The position numbers and the translations under genes are program-made. The notes below the pieces were generated by a model that was not told the DNA's origin, ran no database searches, and was given only the letters and a program-made list of their open reading frames with translations. DNA of 64,000 bases from Thysanoteuthis rhombus (Eukaryota; Mollusca; Cephalopoda; Oegopsida; Thysanoteuthidae): NCBI GenBank assembly GCA_963457665.1, contig OY735205.1, positions 25,695,191 to 25,759,190 of the forward strand. The letters are read 5' to 3'. This document shows positions 55,038-63,177 of this stretch, one piece after another. How positions within the stretch are numbered: position 1 is the first letter of the stretch; each line of letters begins with the position of its first letter.

Positions 55038-55257
55038 ATCGCTCGACGGGATTATTGTTACCTTTTTTTGGCAAAAAAAGACAAGTTTCCTGCAACCACA
55101 CTGAACAAGTTTACGGACTAGTAGGACCCCCTCGAAACTCTAGTTCGAAAAGATAAGCCCTTGGTTTTTTGACTCGATTTGACTCAAATTGACTCGATTT
55201 TTTTTATTATTTCGATTTTGTTGTTTGTCTCGATTTTGTATTTTTTTCTTTCCCTTC

Positions 55258-57486
55258 ATGGCCGACGAGGCCAGGAGGGCCTTGTTTGCTTCCCCCGATA
55301 AGGGGGAGGGCGGGGGCACATCCACACCCCCTAAAATAGGGAAAAAAAACAAAAAAAAACAGGAAAAAATGTCTACATCACAGACAGTCAGTACAAGTGA
55401 AAAGAATTCAGACATGAAAAAATCCCCCGTCCATGAAGGGAGGGGGGAAAATACAGACTCGCCGATTCCGGCGGGACAACAACAACAACAAGAAAAGACA
55501 AGTGGGGACTCTCCTAACGTTTGGTCATCCCCTCCCGTAATAAATACAGTCAATGTGGCGGAATTCGTCAAGCGTTGCCAGACATACAGTCACCTTGTAA
55601 AAGAGGACGGCTTACTGGTGGACTTGGTCGAATTGAAAGACATTGAAAAGAAAATGGTGTCCGTCTTTTTGGTCGACAAGAAGTCAAACCGAATTGTCCG
55701 ATCAAACAAAGACATAGTGTTGAAAGCACTGGCTAGCTTAGGAATCAAAGCCAAACAAGTTGTTAAAGGCGATGGCTTTGCGATGTGGGACGTACTATTG
55801 CCCACTGAACAGGACTGTTCAGATCTCCTGCGCCGAGAGCTCCAAACCAAGGAGTACTTTATTCGCGTTGAGTATCTCGGCCGGAGAAGGACCCGGGTAA
55901 TAGCACATGAGGTGCCCAGCTTCGTACTCGGGGAACATATCGGGGCTTTTCTCCTGAAATACGGAGAAATTGTCTCGGTTGACTCCGAGGTGATGCGTGG
56001 GGAGTGGCGTTTTGATCTTATGATCGACAGGAAGGCGTTCCTGGCCATTCCCAACTATTTGGACATAGGTGGTCGGAGGCGACTGCCTCTTATCGTAAAA
56101 GGTAGGAGGCCAGTCTGCTGGATATGCGGGGAGGCCGGTCACCTCGCCGCTATCTGCAAAAAGAAACCGTCCAGCCTGACGCAAGACCCTTCCCACTCAG
56201 TTTCTGTGACCGCCCAAAAGGAGGCTCCCGTAGTCTCGCCTACTGCCATGACTGGAGGAATCCAGTCAGATGCCGGGAGAGGTAAAAGTCTCCCCTCACC
56301 TAAACCGTCGACTCCGTCACCAAAGGTGGTGGCACAAAAAGAGAAGACGGAGGGGGAGTGGCAGGTAGTAGGTCGTAGTGGGAAGAAGGCCCAAATAGAA
56401 GCACCCCTGTTGCCACATATCCTAAAGCGAACCGACACCGACAGTCCCCAAGGAGAGACCCCGCAGTCTTATGCGGAACGGGCTAGAGTGGGGGGTTACG
56501 CTAGTCCAGGACGAATAGGGAAGGAAAAGGCGGCGGCACTTCTTCAACAACTAAAGTCCAGGCAGCCAGCAGGGAGGGTTACCCCTCCGCCCTCCCCGAA
56601 AACATTACAAAGTCCACCGATAAAAAATTCATCCACAGAAAAAACAAAACTAACGGTATTGAAAAAAAAATCTACCCCCCTGAAAACTCCTGAAAAACAA
56701 ATACCATCCCCTACACCACCATTACCGCCCACATCACCGCTACCTCCGCCGCCGCCTCCGCCGTTGATTATGATTCCTCCCTCTACAACAACAACACCAG
56801 CAGCCACTCCAAAACCTTCTCCTAAAACAACACCAGCAGCCACACCAACCTCCAAATTAACTCCATCACCAGCAACAACAGCAGCAACAACAACAACACC
56901 CATGTCACCCACACAATCGGCCTCACAAAAGAGGCCGAGAAGCCCAGCCGGGGGCGATACCGGCGAACCAACAACAAAAAAAGAAAAAAAAATCAGGCAC
57001 AAGAGAGGGGTCCACATCTGCCGTGTCGACCCGGACATTCTCGACAAGACAAAATTACAACAGCAGGCCCTGAGGGATTTAAAGGTCCTCCACAACTTCC
57101 GGTTCGTCGAACCCGGAAGACGTGATGTGGAGGACCCTACCTTGTTCCCAGGGCTAAAGAAAGTACTGACTGTGGTCCGGGTTGGTGACACCTCACGGCA
57201 GGTGTGGGACATGTTAAAAGAAGCCAACTTAGCTTTCAAAATGTCATCACCGCTGGCTGTCTGGCATCATCCAGACCTCCACAAACTGAAAAACTTTTGT
57301 TCAGGGAGGGTCCCCGTCTTCATGCACCCCTCCCTTTATAGGGCAGCAAAACTAACATTCCCTAGGCACGTCGGCGGCGTGTCCCTGGATGGCACCATCA
57401 GAACTGAGATGGGCACTGATCCTATGGGACCCGCTGTCGGTGTGCTATCACCGGCAATGTTCGCGTCAGGAGGGCAACGCCAATAG
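55258..57486 (+). CDS. ORF1 of unit 5: mosaic RNA-binding gag-like protein
   Basis: 742 codons from MADEARRALF. The N-terminal ~415 codons match the other units apart from 'KEYFIRV' (KEHYIRV elsewhere) and Val for Ala in 'DSEAMRG'. After 'GGYASP' the protein changes: the KKSPPKK block is reduced to about one degenerate repeat, and the linker is a different Pro/Thr/Ala-rich sequence. The C-terminal domain stays alignable with conservative changes (for example 'DPDILDKTKLQQQALRDL' for 'DPDIIEKSKLQQQALRNL') and mostly silent DNA differences. After 'NFCSGRVPV' it is again near-identical. This contrast argues that the C-terminal domain is under purifying selection and the linker is not. Confidence 0.9.
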   Translation: MADEARRALFASPDKGEGGGTSTPPKIGKKNKKKQEKMSTSQTVSTSEKNSDMKKSPVHEGRGENTDSPIPAGQQQQQEKTSGDSPNVWSSPPVINTVNVAEFVKRCQTYSHLVKEDGLLVDLVELKDIEKKMVSVFLVDKKSNRIVRSNKDIVLKALASLGIKAKQVVKGDGFAMWDVLLPTEQDCSDLLRRELQTKEYFIRVEYLGRRRTRVIAHEVPSFVLGEHIGAFLLKYGEIVSVDSEVMRGEWRFDLMIDRKAFLAIPNYLDIGGRRRLPLIVKGRRPVCWICGEAGHLAAICKKKPSSLTQDPSHSVSVTAQKEAPVVSPTAMTGGIQSDAGRGKSLPSPKPSTPSPKVVAQKEKTEGEWQVVGRSGKKAQIEAPLLPHILKRTDTDSPQGETPQSYAERARVGGYASPGRIGKEKAAALLQQLKSRQPAGRVTPPPSPKTLQSPPIKNSSTEKTKLTVLKKKSTPLKTPEKQIPSPTPPLPPTSPLPPPPPPPLIMIPPSTTTTPAATPKPSPKTTPAATPTSKLTPSPATTAATTTTPMSPTQSASQKRPRSPAGGDTGEPTTKKEKKIRHKRGVHICRVDPDILDKTKLQQQALRDLKVLHNFRFVEPGRRDVEDPTLFPGLKKVLTVVRVGDTSRQVWDMLKEANLAFKMSSPLAVWHHPDLHKLKNFCSGRVPVFMHPSLYRAAKLTFPRHVGGVSLDGTIRTEMGTDPMGPAVGVLSPAMFASGGQRQ

Positions 57487-57495
57487 ATTAACAAG

Positions 57496-60400
57496 ATGGC
57501 TCTCTATTTAGCAAGTTTGAATGGTCGTGGTTGCCGGAATGAGTCGAGAAGAGCTAGACTCTGTCGTCTCCTCCGGCACCTCGACGTGAGTATTTGTTGT
57601 TTACAGGAGACTCATTTTATTTCGAGCGACAATGAGAGTGTGCTGTCTCGAGACTTCCGTCTCTTTTCAGCATATTTTGATTACCGCTCCAGAGGTGTCT
57701 CTTGGCTAATAAGCCATTCTTTGAATGCGGTGTGTTCCCTTGTGTATGCAGACCCGGCGGGCAGATTGTGCGTCGTTGATGTTACCATAAGAGGGGAGGC
57801 TTTTCGTTTGATTGGGGTTTATGCGCCCAACGGCCAGGGTGAGCGAATCAACTTCTTTCGGCAGATCGATCAGTTCGTAGTTCCGTCGAGACGGCTAGTG
57901 TTAGCGGGTGATTGGAATGCCGTCCTTGATCCCGATATAGACAGAGGGGTAAATAGGGGAACTAACAACGGTGACGTGATTCCGTTTCGGGATTTGATCA
58001 ACAGGCTTGACCTGGTGGATAAATTCCGAAACGAACACCCCCGCCAAGTAGTATGGACTTGGACTAATAGTGGCGACCCGAGTTCGGTGCAACGTTCCAG
58101 TTACATCGATCGGGTCTTAGCTAGAAGAGTCGACCATAAGTTTTTGGAATGTCCAAGTTTCCATAGCGTCCCCTTTTCGGACCATAGATTAGTAAGGGCC
58201 CGAATGAATTTAGGTATAGCTAAGCCCTTCAAGTCTGGTTACTGGAAATTCAACACATCCCTCGTGGATATGGAGGATTTTCGGGACCAGCTAACATCAC
58301 TAATCCAGCGGGAACTGACGGGGGCTATCCTGGGTAATAAATTCTGGGGGAACCTCAAAAACAAAATTAGGTCTTTTGCTGCCGATTACAGTAGGCGACT
58401 CAACCTAGTGAGACTAGCGGCACAAAAGGCACTAGAAGATCGGATCGAGAGGGCGGTGGAGGGAGGGGACTCTAGCCAGGTTAAGATAGCTAAGGCAGAG
58501 TTGGCCTCCTTGCATGCCAAGAAGGATCAAGCTCTAGTAGTTAGAGCTAGATTAAAAAGAATGTCCCCCGAGGCAACGAATATGGCCGATGAGCTGAGGC
58601 TAGAAGAAATTAGGAGTGCGTCTAGTCGGTATATCTCCAGCGTCACATCGCCGGACGGACGTCTTGTGACCACAAACGAAGGTATCTGTGAGGTGTTTCG
58701 TGCCAATTTTCAGGAACTATTCACCAGGGAAGCTAGACTGAATTCGGCTCAGTTCGACGCCTATTTAGCTGACTTCCCTCGCCTTGAGGCGACTGAAGCA
58801 GCTGGGTGCGAGGGGCCCATAACAGAGGATGAAATCCGGGAAGCGTTAAAGAGCATCGAGAAGGAGAAGACACCGGGGATCGATGGTTTACCTTACGAAG
58901 TGTATTTGAGGCTGTCGCCCATTTTTGTTCACTTGCTGGCTTTGATCTTTAACCACTGGTTAAAGCAGGGGAGAATCCCCAGCCGCTTTACCAGAGGGGT
59001 AGTGAAATTGCTATGCAAGGACAAAGATGGAGGGGACGGGGTAGATAACTTCAGGCCCATAACTCTGCTCAATACAGAGTTGAAGATTTTGGCCAAGGTC
59101 CTCGCCAACCGACTGCAGACTGTGCTGGAGAGTCTGATTGGCCCCGAGCAGACTTGCTCTGTAAAGGGTCGGACTATCCAAGACAATCTGCACACGGTGC
59201 GCACGATCATTGAGAAAGTCGACAATGGAGCCGCGCTGATCAAGTTAGATCAGTCCAAAGCATTCGATAGGGTCGACCATCGTTTTCTCGAGTCCGTCTT
59301 ATCCGCGTCTGGCTTCGGTGAGATCTTTCGCTCCTGGATTCGTCTCTTGTATGCATCCCCCAGCTCGGTGGTGGAAGTGAATGGAGTGAGGTCGAAAGCC
59401 TTTCAGTTGTCCAGATCAGTTCGTCAAGGTTGTCCACTTTCGCCGATGCTGTACATTCTTGCGCTGGAACCTTTCCTGCGCAAAGTAAAGGCGAATCCGG
59501 TCCTGCGCGGGCTAACCTTGCCTGGTGGTCACACGCCAGTCAAGTATACCGCCTACGTTGATGACATAACTTTGCTTGTAACGAGCAGTGCCGAGATCAG
59601 GGAAATCAGCGTAGAGATCCAAAGGTATGAGACGGTGACAGGGGCCAAAGCCAACTGCGGCAAGTCTGAGGGCTTGTTGCTGGACTCGTGGAGAGGGCGC
59701 TCTCTCCCTGGTCCCTTTGCCTGGACGGAAGGGCCGTGCAAGATACTCGGCGTCTGGTTCGGTCCCGACCTCCAGTTGGAGAAAAATTGGTCGGGTGTAC
59801 TGGAAAAGGTAGAGAAAGCAGTTGATCTGTGGACTCGGAGGAAGCTCTCCTTCAAGGGTAGGGCCGAGGTGTGCGTCTCTCACATCTACCCCCTTATCCT
59901 TTACCGACTTTCAGTGCTCCCTCTTCCGTGTACCGACCAACAAAAGTTGGAAGGTGCCATGTTTCGACTCCTATGGGGTCACAGGCACCCCATGGTATCT
60001 CGCAAGATCTGTCAGCTCCAACCTGCGGAAGGCGGCCTAGGAATGCCGAACATCAAAGCTCGGCAACATAGCCTACGCTTGACTTTCTTAGGTCGGATGT
60101 GTACGCAAGAAGAGCAGAACGGCGAATTCTGGAAAGAAGACGCCAGGAAGGCTTTCCCAGCCTTAAGAAACGTGCATTCCGACGACGGGGGTGAGGCCCG
60201 CCGTAGACCCCGGGCGGAATGCTCTTTCTATCGAGAATGCCGACACGCTCTCCGAGTTTTTTCTCGGGTGAAGGTATGCCTCAACGACACCCAGTCGTTG
60301 TCGAGGAGGGCATTATATCGGGTAATAGTGAGGGGGTCCGTTCGAGACGAAATGATCGAGGGGCTCGGTTTAACGAAGGCGGAGAGTCGCTCAATCTGGC

Positions 60401-60945
60401 CTTGGACGCCCGGACTGAGGTGCCTCAATAACAACGAGGCGTCCCTCACCTGGCTAGTCATACGGAATGCTCTCTGGGTCGGCAAACGGCTTTTTGCAGC
60501 GGGTCTGGTAGTTTCACCAGAGTGCATGCGCTGTGGTGGAATGGAGGAGTCTATTGAGCACGCCTTCTTCCACTGCAGCGTGGTGCAACCGCTGTGCAAG
60601 CTGGTTGAAGGCCACATGGTTCGCATCGTCGGGGCACGGTTTTTTGCCTTGGATGCCAGTGTTGTCTGCAGCAATGTGTTCCCATCGTTGGAGAAGGACG
60701 CACATATAGTGCTAATGTGCTTACTTGGCGTGATGCGAATGGTGATTTGGACGACGCGTCAGAAGGGGTTCCACGAAGGAGAGCGTTTCACTCCCGAACA
60801 ACTGATTGCGTTCTTTGGGCACCAGCTCAAAGTCAAAATCAGGGTCGAGAGGGGGAGGCTCCCTTGGTCGGAATTCAACGGAAGGTGGGTGAGAGTTGCC
60901 CGACTGTGTCGAGTGAAAGGTGCTGAATTAGAGTGGTTTTTTTGA
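57496..60945 (+). CDS. ORF2 of unit 5: APE endonuclease-reverse transcriptase
   Basis: 1149 codons, open, all catalytic and zinc-binding residues present. It is the consensus of the array at most variable sites: Asp777, Gly1091, Arg1097 and Gly1120. It shares early silent sites with units 3 and 4 and the post-stop sequence with unit 1 (GATCTATTGG). Despite the diverged ORF1 upstream, ORF2 shows no comparable divergence. Confidence 0.95.
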   Translation: MALYLASLNGRGCRNESRRARLCRLLRHLDVSICCLQETHFISSDNESVLSRDFRLFSAYFDYRSRGVSWLISHSLNAVCSLVYADPAGRLCVVDVTIRGEAFRLIGVYAPNGQGERINFFRQIDQFVVPSRRLVLAGDWNAVLDPDIDRGVNRGTNNGDVIPFRDLINRLDLVDKFRNEHPRQVVWTWTNSGDPSSVQRSSYIDRVLARRVDHKFLECPSFHSVPFSDHRLVRARMNLGIAKPFKSGYWKFNTSLVDMEDFRDQLTSLIQRELTGAILGNKFWGNLKNKIRSFAADYSRRLNLVRLAAQKALEDRIERAVEGGDSSQVKIAKAELASLHAKKDQALVVRARLKRMSPEATNMADELRLEEIRSASSRYISSVTSPDGRLVTTNEGICEVFRANFQELFTREARLNSAQFDAYLADFPRLEATEAAGCEGPITEDEIREALKSIEKEKTPGIDGLPYEVYLRLSPIFVHLLALIFNHWLKQGRIPSRFTRGVVKLLCKDKDGGDGVDNFRPITLLNTELKILAKVLANRLQTVLESLIGPEQTCSVKGRTIQDNLHTVRTIIEKVDNGAALIKLDQSKAFDRVDHRFLESVLSASGFGEIFRSWIRLLYASPSSVVEVNGVRSKAFQLSRSVRQGCPLSPMLYILALEPFLRKVKANPVLRGLTLPGGHTPVKYTAYVDDITLLVTSSAEIREISVEIQRYETVTGAKANCGKSEGLLLDSWRGRSLPGPFAWTEGPCKILGVWFGPDLQLEKNWSGVLEKVEKAVDLWTRRKLSFKGRAEVCVSHIYPLILYRLSVLPLPCTDQQKLEGAMFRLLWGHRHPMVSRKICQLQPAEGGLGMPNIKARQHSLRLTFLGRMCTQEEQNGEFWKEDARKAFPALRNVHSDDGGEARRRPRAECSFYRECRHALRVFSRVKVCLNDTQSLSRRALYRVIVRGSVRDEMIEGLGLTKAESRSIWPWTPGLRCLNNNEASLTWLVIRNALWVGKRLFAAGLVVSPECMRCGGMEESIEHAFFHCSVVQPLCKLVEGHMVRIVGARFFALDASVVCSNVFPSLEKDAHIVLMCLLGVMRMVIWTTRQKGFHEGERFTPEQLIAFFGHQLKVKIRVERGRLPWSEFNGRWVRVARLCRVKGAELEWFF

Positions 60946-61602
60946 GATCTATTGGTTAATTAAGGATTTTGCAGTCCTGACACGAACGTGCTAACCCAGC
61001 CCAGGTTAGGATAGATTAGATTTTCCTTTTCTGTTAGCCAACAGTTTCTTAGCTAGGGAGAGAATGATCATCAGCCCCCCTTTTTTTTCTGTCCTCCACT
61101 TTTTTCGATTCCCATCCCCTCCCCCTCTAGATGACAGAAGGTAAAGTTTTCCAGAGGATGTTTGAGAGTTTTTTTTGTTGTCTCGACATCCATCTTTTCG
61201 TCTGGTTAACTTACTGTTCTGCCATGTTAGGTCTTTTGTGGGGGGTCACATACTAATTTCGTTTTCGTTTTTTTTTCTGTAAATATATATCAGTCATTGG
61301 GGTTCATTTTTATTTGTAAATATTCATCATAATTTTATTCCCCCCCCCACACACAAAAATTGTAAATAGGGGTTTAGAGTAGTTTTTACATCATAGAGAG
61401 AATCTGACTTTATGGTAAATGCAGTATGAAAGAGACCAGGAAAAATGTGTTTTTTTGGTAAATGGATGTATATAGTGTGATTGGGTCAGTGCATGAGACT
61501 AGCTAAGATAAGATTAGGAATAGAGTTGACCAGTCCTTATACCCCACTCCCCCCTTCGACTTCATGTCATATTTCTCTCTTTCAGAGAATAAATAATCAC
61601 AG
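60946..61602 (+). other. 3' UTR of unit 5 and right end of the array
   Basis: 657 bp with the same plan as the others. The T-run is 8 T (61,169-61,176). The last bases CACAG (to 61,602) are followed by ACTGCGAGAC, which is not array sequence, so this terminus coincides to within a base with the internal junctions. Confidence 0.85.
61588..61602 (+). terminator. Unit 5 3' terminus and poly(A) signal
   Basis: AATAAATAATCACAG, then the flank. No poly(A) or simple repeat follows, so the element ends without a tail. Confidence 0.75.
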
Positions 61603-61761
61603 ACTGCGAGACTTAGTATAAGTCAAGACTTAAAAGATTTAAGGGAGACGTATGATCCCCAAGGTTGTTAATTTCACCCAGACGAAGGTTAGTGCTAATT
61701 TTTAGGCCTGAATTTAGGAGGGGATGGTCATACCACCAAATAGATATATCTGAGCAGCAGA

Positions 61762-63177
61762 ATGGCCTATCCATGTAAGTTCGTACCATGGGTTGTAAGA
61801 ACTGGTGGAACTTTGAGAATGCCACTGAGCTCATTGCCCTCAACGAACCCACCAAGGTCTGGTGCTACCTTAAAAGAACCAAAAAGAGCTGGTGGGGCTC
61901 TTCGGTTATTTCTGAACCACATCGGTCTTAACCAACCCACCAAGGTCTGGCGCTACCTCAAAGAACCAAAAACCCCTATCATGACAGTACAACCAAACCA
62001 TTTTACCGCAAAAAACGGGGCACAGATCCAAGACCTGTGTGTCGTAACCGGCAGGTGTTCCCTTGTTAGCCACCAGGAGGGACCCGGTCGTCATCCTGTG
62101 ACTGCTGGCCAAAACTCCGGCTCGTGTACCCTTAATGGCCTTCAGGAGGGACACAGTCGTCACATAGCTACTGTTGGCCAAGACTCATATACCACTAACG
62201 ACACCCAGGGAAGGCGCGGTCCTCTCGGAGTGACTGCTATAAAAAACAAGAGAAAGAGATGGACAAGGGAGGAGAATAGGCTAGTTATGTATTGTTACTT
62301 TAAAAGCAAGCCTTCAGTGCGATCTTATAGGGAGCGTATGCTCCAAATATGGAGGGAAAAATCTGATGTGGAAGTATCGAACCAACGCCTTGCTGACCAA
62401 GTAAAGCAAATTCAAAAGAAGAAATGGCTGTCTGAGACTGAACTACTAGAGATTCGCATTAATGTAGAGAGAGGTTCAGGTGACACATCTGAAGAATGCC
62501 CCCCCAGCACAATTAGTACCAATAACAAAACTAGAATAACTCCCCATGAGACCCCCACAGTAAGCTATGTATCAGAGGGTGATGACGAGGCACCAACGGA
62601 AGAAGAGAACACCAAAATACAAGCTTTGAAAGAGATCATGCGAGGAGAGAAAACAACACTCCCCTCCCTAAGAGACAAAGACAGAAAGAAAGTCGGAGAA
62701 GTGACCGAGCAGGTCAACTGCCTCTTACAGCACATAGAAACAAACACCCTCCTAGAACTTAACAACCTAATTTACGCAGGGGCGAAAATGGTAGCACAAA
62801 GCTTTACAACACAAGATAGGAACCCGAGCAATAATAGGGAAGGGAAACCCAACTGGGAGAGAAGGTTACAAAGGCAGATCTCCCAACTACAGAGAGATGA
62901 AGCACTGCTTAGAAATACACCACACACAGACAGACCACGAGTAAGACTTTATAACAAATACAAGGTAACGCAAAAAGGCATCGCAACTGTAGTCGAAGAG
63001 TTACACCAGAAAAGACTAGCTAAAGAGGCAAGACTAAAAAGATACAGACTAAGAACGGCCCAATACACACAAAACCGCACATTCCAAAACAATGAGAAAG
63101 TTTTACCGAGATTTAAATGGGGAAAGAAGGCAGGACATGAAACCAGATGCCACAGAGGCCAAGAACTATTGGAATAG
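61762..63177 (+). CDS. R4-like LINE N-terminal ORF with Myb-like domain
   Basis: 471 codons, open. Residues ~1-75 contain an imperfect internal repeat. Residues ~98-165 are three ~23-residue repeats with QEG...RH..TVGQ steps. Residues ~165-230 resemble a Myb/SANT-like DNA-binding domain ('RWTREENRLVMYCYF', 'RLADQVKQIQKKKWLS'), which in this LINE superfamily binds target DNA. Residues ~285-425 form a charged helical linker ahead of the reverse transcriptase. The last ~28 codons ('VLPRFKWGKKAG' onward) are out of frame: the family sequence 'RKFYRDLNG' continues in the +1 frame from 63,092. So this is one protein split by a ~1-nt shift near 63,090, or a true two-ORF arrangement with overlap; relatives I know of use one ORF. 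The first ATG is used; no better start is apparent. Confidence 0.75.
   Translation: MAYPCKFVPWVVRTGGTLRMPLSSLPSTNPPRSGATLKEPKRAGGALRLFLNHIGLNQPTKVWRYLKEPKTPIMTVQPNHFTAKNGAQIQDLCVVTGRCSLVSHQEGPGRHPVTAGQNSGSCTLNGLQEGHSRHIATVGQDSYTTNDTQGRRGPLGVTAIKNKRKRWTREENRLVMYCYFKSKPSVRSYRERMLQIWREKSDVEVSNQRLADQVKQIQKKKWLSETELLEIRINVERGSGDTSEECPPSTISTNNKTRITPHETPTVSYVSEGDDEAPTEEENTKIQALKEIMRGEKTTLPSLRDKDRKKVGEVTEQVNCLLQHIETNTLLELNNLIYAGAKMVAQSFTTQDRNPSNNREGKPNWERRLQRQISQLQRDEALLRNTPHTDRPRVRLYNKYKVTQKGIATVVEELHQKRLAKEARLKRYRLRTAQYTQNRTFQNNEKVLPRFKWGKKAGHETRCHRGQELLE
61841..61971 (+). repeat. Imperfect direct repeat in the R4-like ORF
   Basis: CCCACCAAGGTCTGG and about 25 more similar bases occur at 61,841-61,885 and 61,933-61,971. 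The first copy has one extra A (TTAAAAGAACC versus TCAAAGAACC), so the two copies are read in different frames. The second gives 'NQPTKVWRYLKEPK', the first 'NPPRSGATLKEPK'. Confidence 0.8.
62055..62262 (+). repeat. 69-bp in-frame tandem repeat, three copies
   Basis: Units begin at 62,055, 62,124 and about 62,193. CAGGAGGGAC, GTCGTCA and ACTG-TGGCCAA are shared by the first two; the third is more diverged. Being a multiple of three, it adds 23 residues per copy to the N-terminal region of the LINE protein. Confidence 0.75.

Larger units (their letters stand above)
28534..61602 (+). mobile_element. Tandem array of five complete non-LTR retrotransposons
   Basis: Five copies of one ~6.6-kb element lie head to tail with nothing between them. 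Units begin with ATCGCTCGACGGGATT at 28,534, 35,208, 41,865, 48,458 and 55,038, and each ends with AATAAATAATCACAG. All contain ORF1 then ORF2, all on the plus strand. Most of each unit is near-identical to its neighbours. The array is visibly richer in G+C than the AT-rich flanks. APE-type endonuclease, two ORFs, an RRM-like plus CCHC ORF1, and an ORF2 C-terminal CCHC fit the L1/Tx1 group of non-LTR retrotransposons; the clade within that group is my inference. Confidence 0.95.
55038..61602 (+). mobile_element. Array unit 5 (6565 bp), mosaic
   Basis: The 220-bp leader is diverged (for example CAACCACACTGAACAAG, and a rearranged T/A-rich stretch with three GACTC repeats). About 0.8 kb of ORF1 (roughly 56,500-57,295) is strongly diverged, while the flanking ORF1 parts and all of ORF2 are near-identical to other units. 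It has the shortest T-run, 8 T. As the right-hand array edge, it may preserve part of an older element that was otherwise overwritten. Confidence 0.95.

Noticed and set aside
28534-61602. Direct array units as LTR-type terminal repeats or a virus genome
   Set aside because: No LTRs, protease, integrase or structural genes; APE endonuclease plus AYVDD reverse transcriptase define a non-LTR element.
28490-61620. Target-site duplication flanking the whole array
   Set aside because: Comparing the left flank before 28,534 with the right flank after 61,602 gives only 4-6-nt matches such as CACA and TATAAG, no better than chance.
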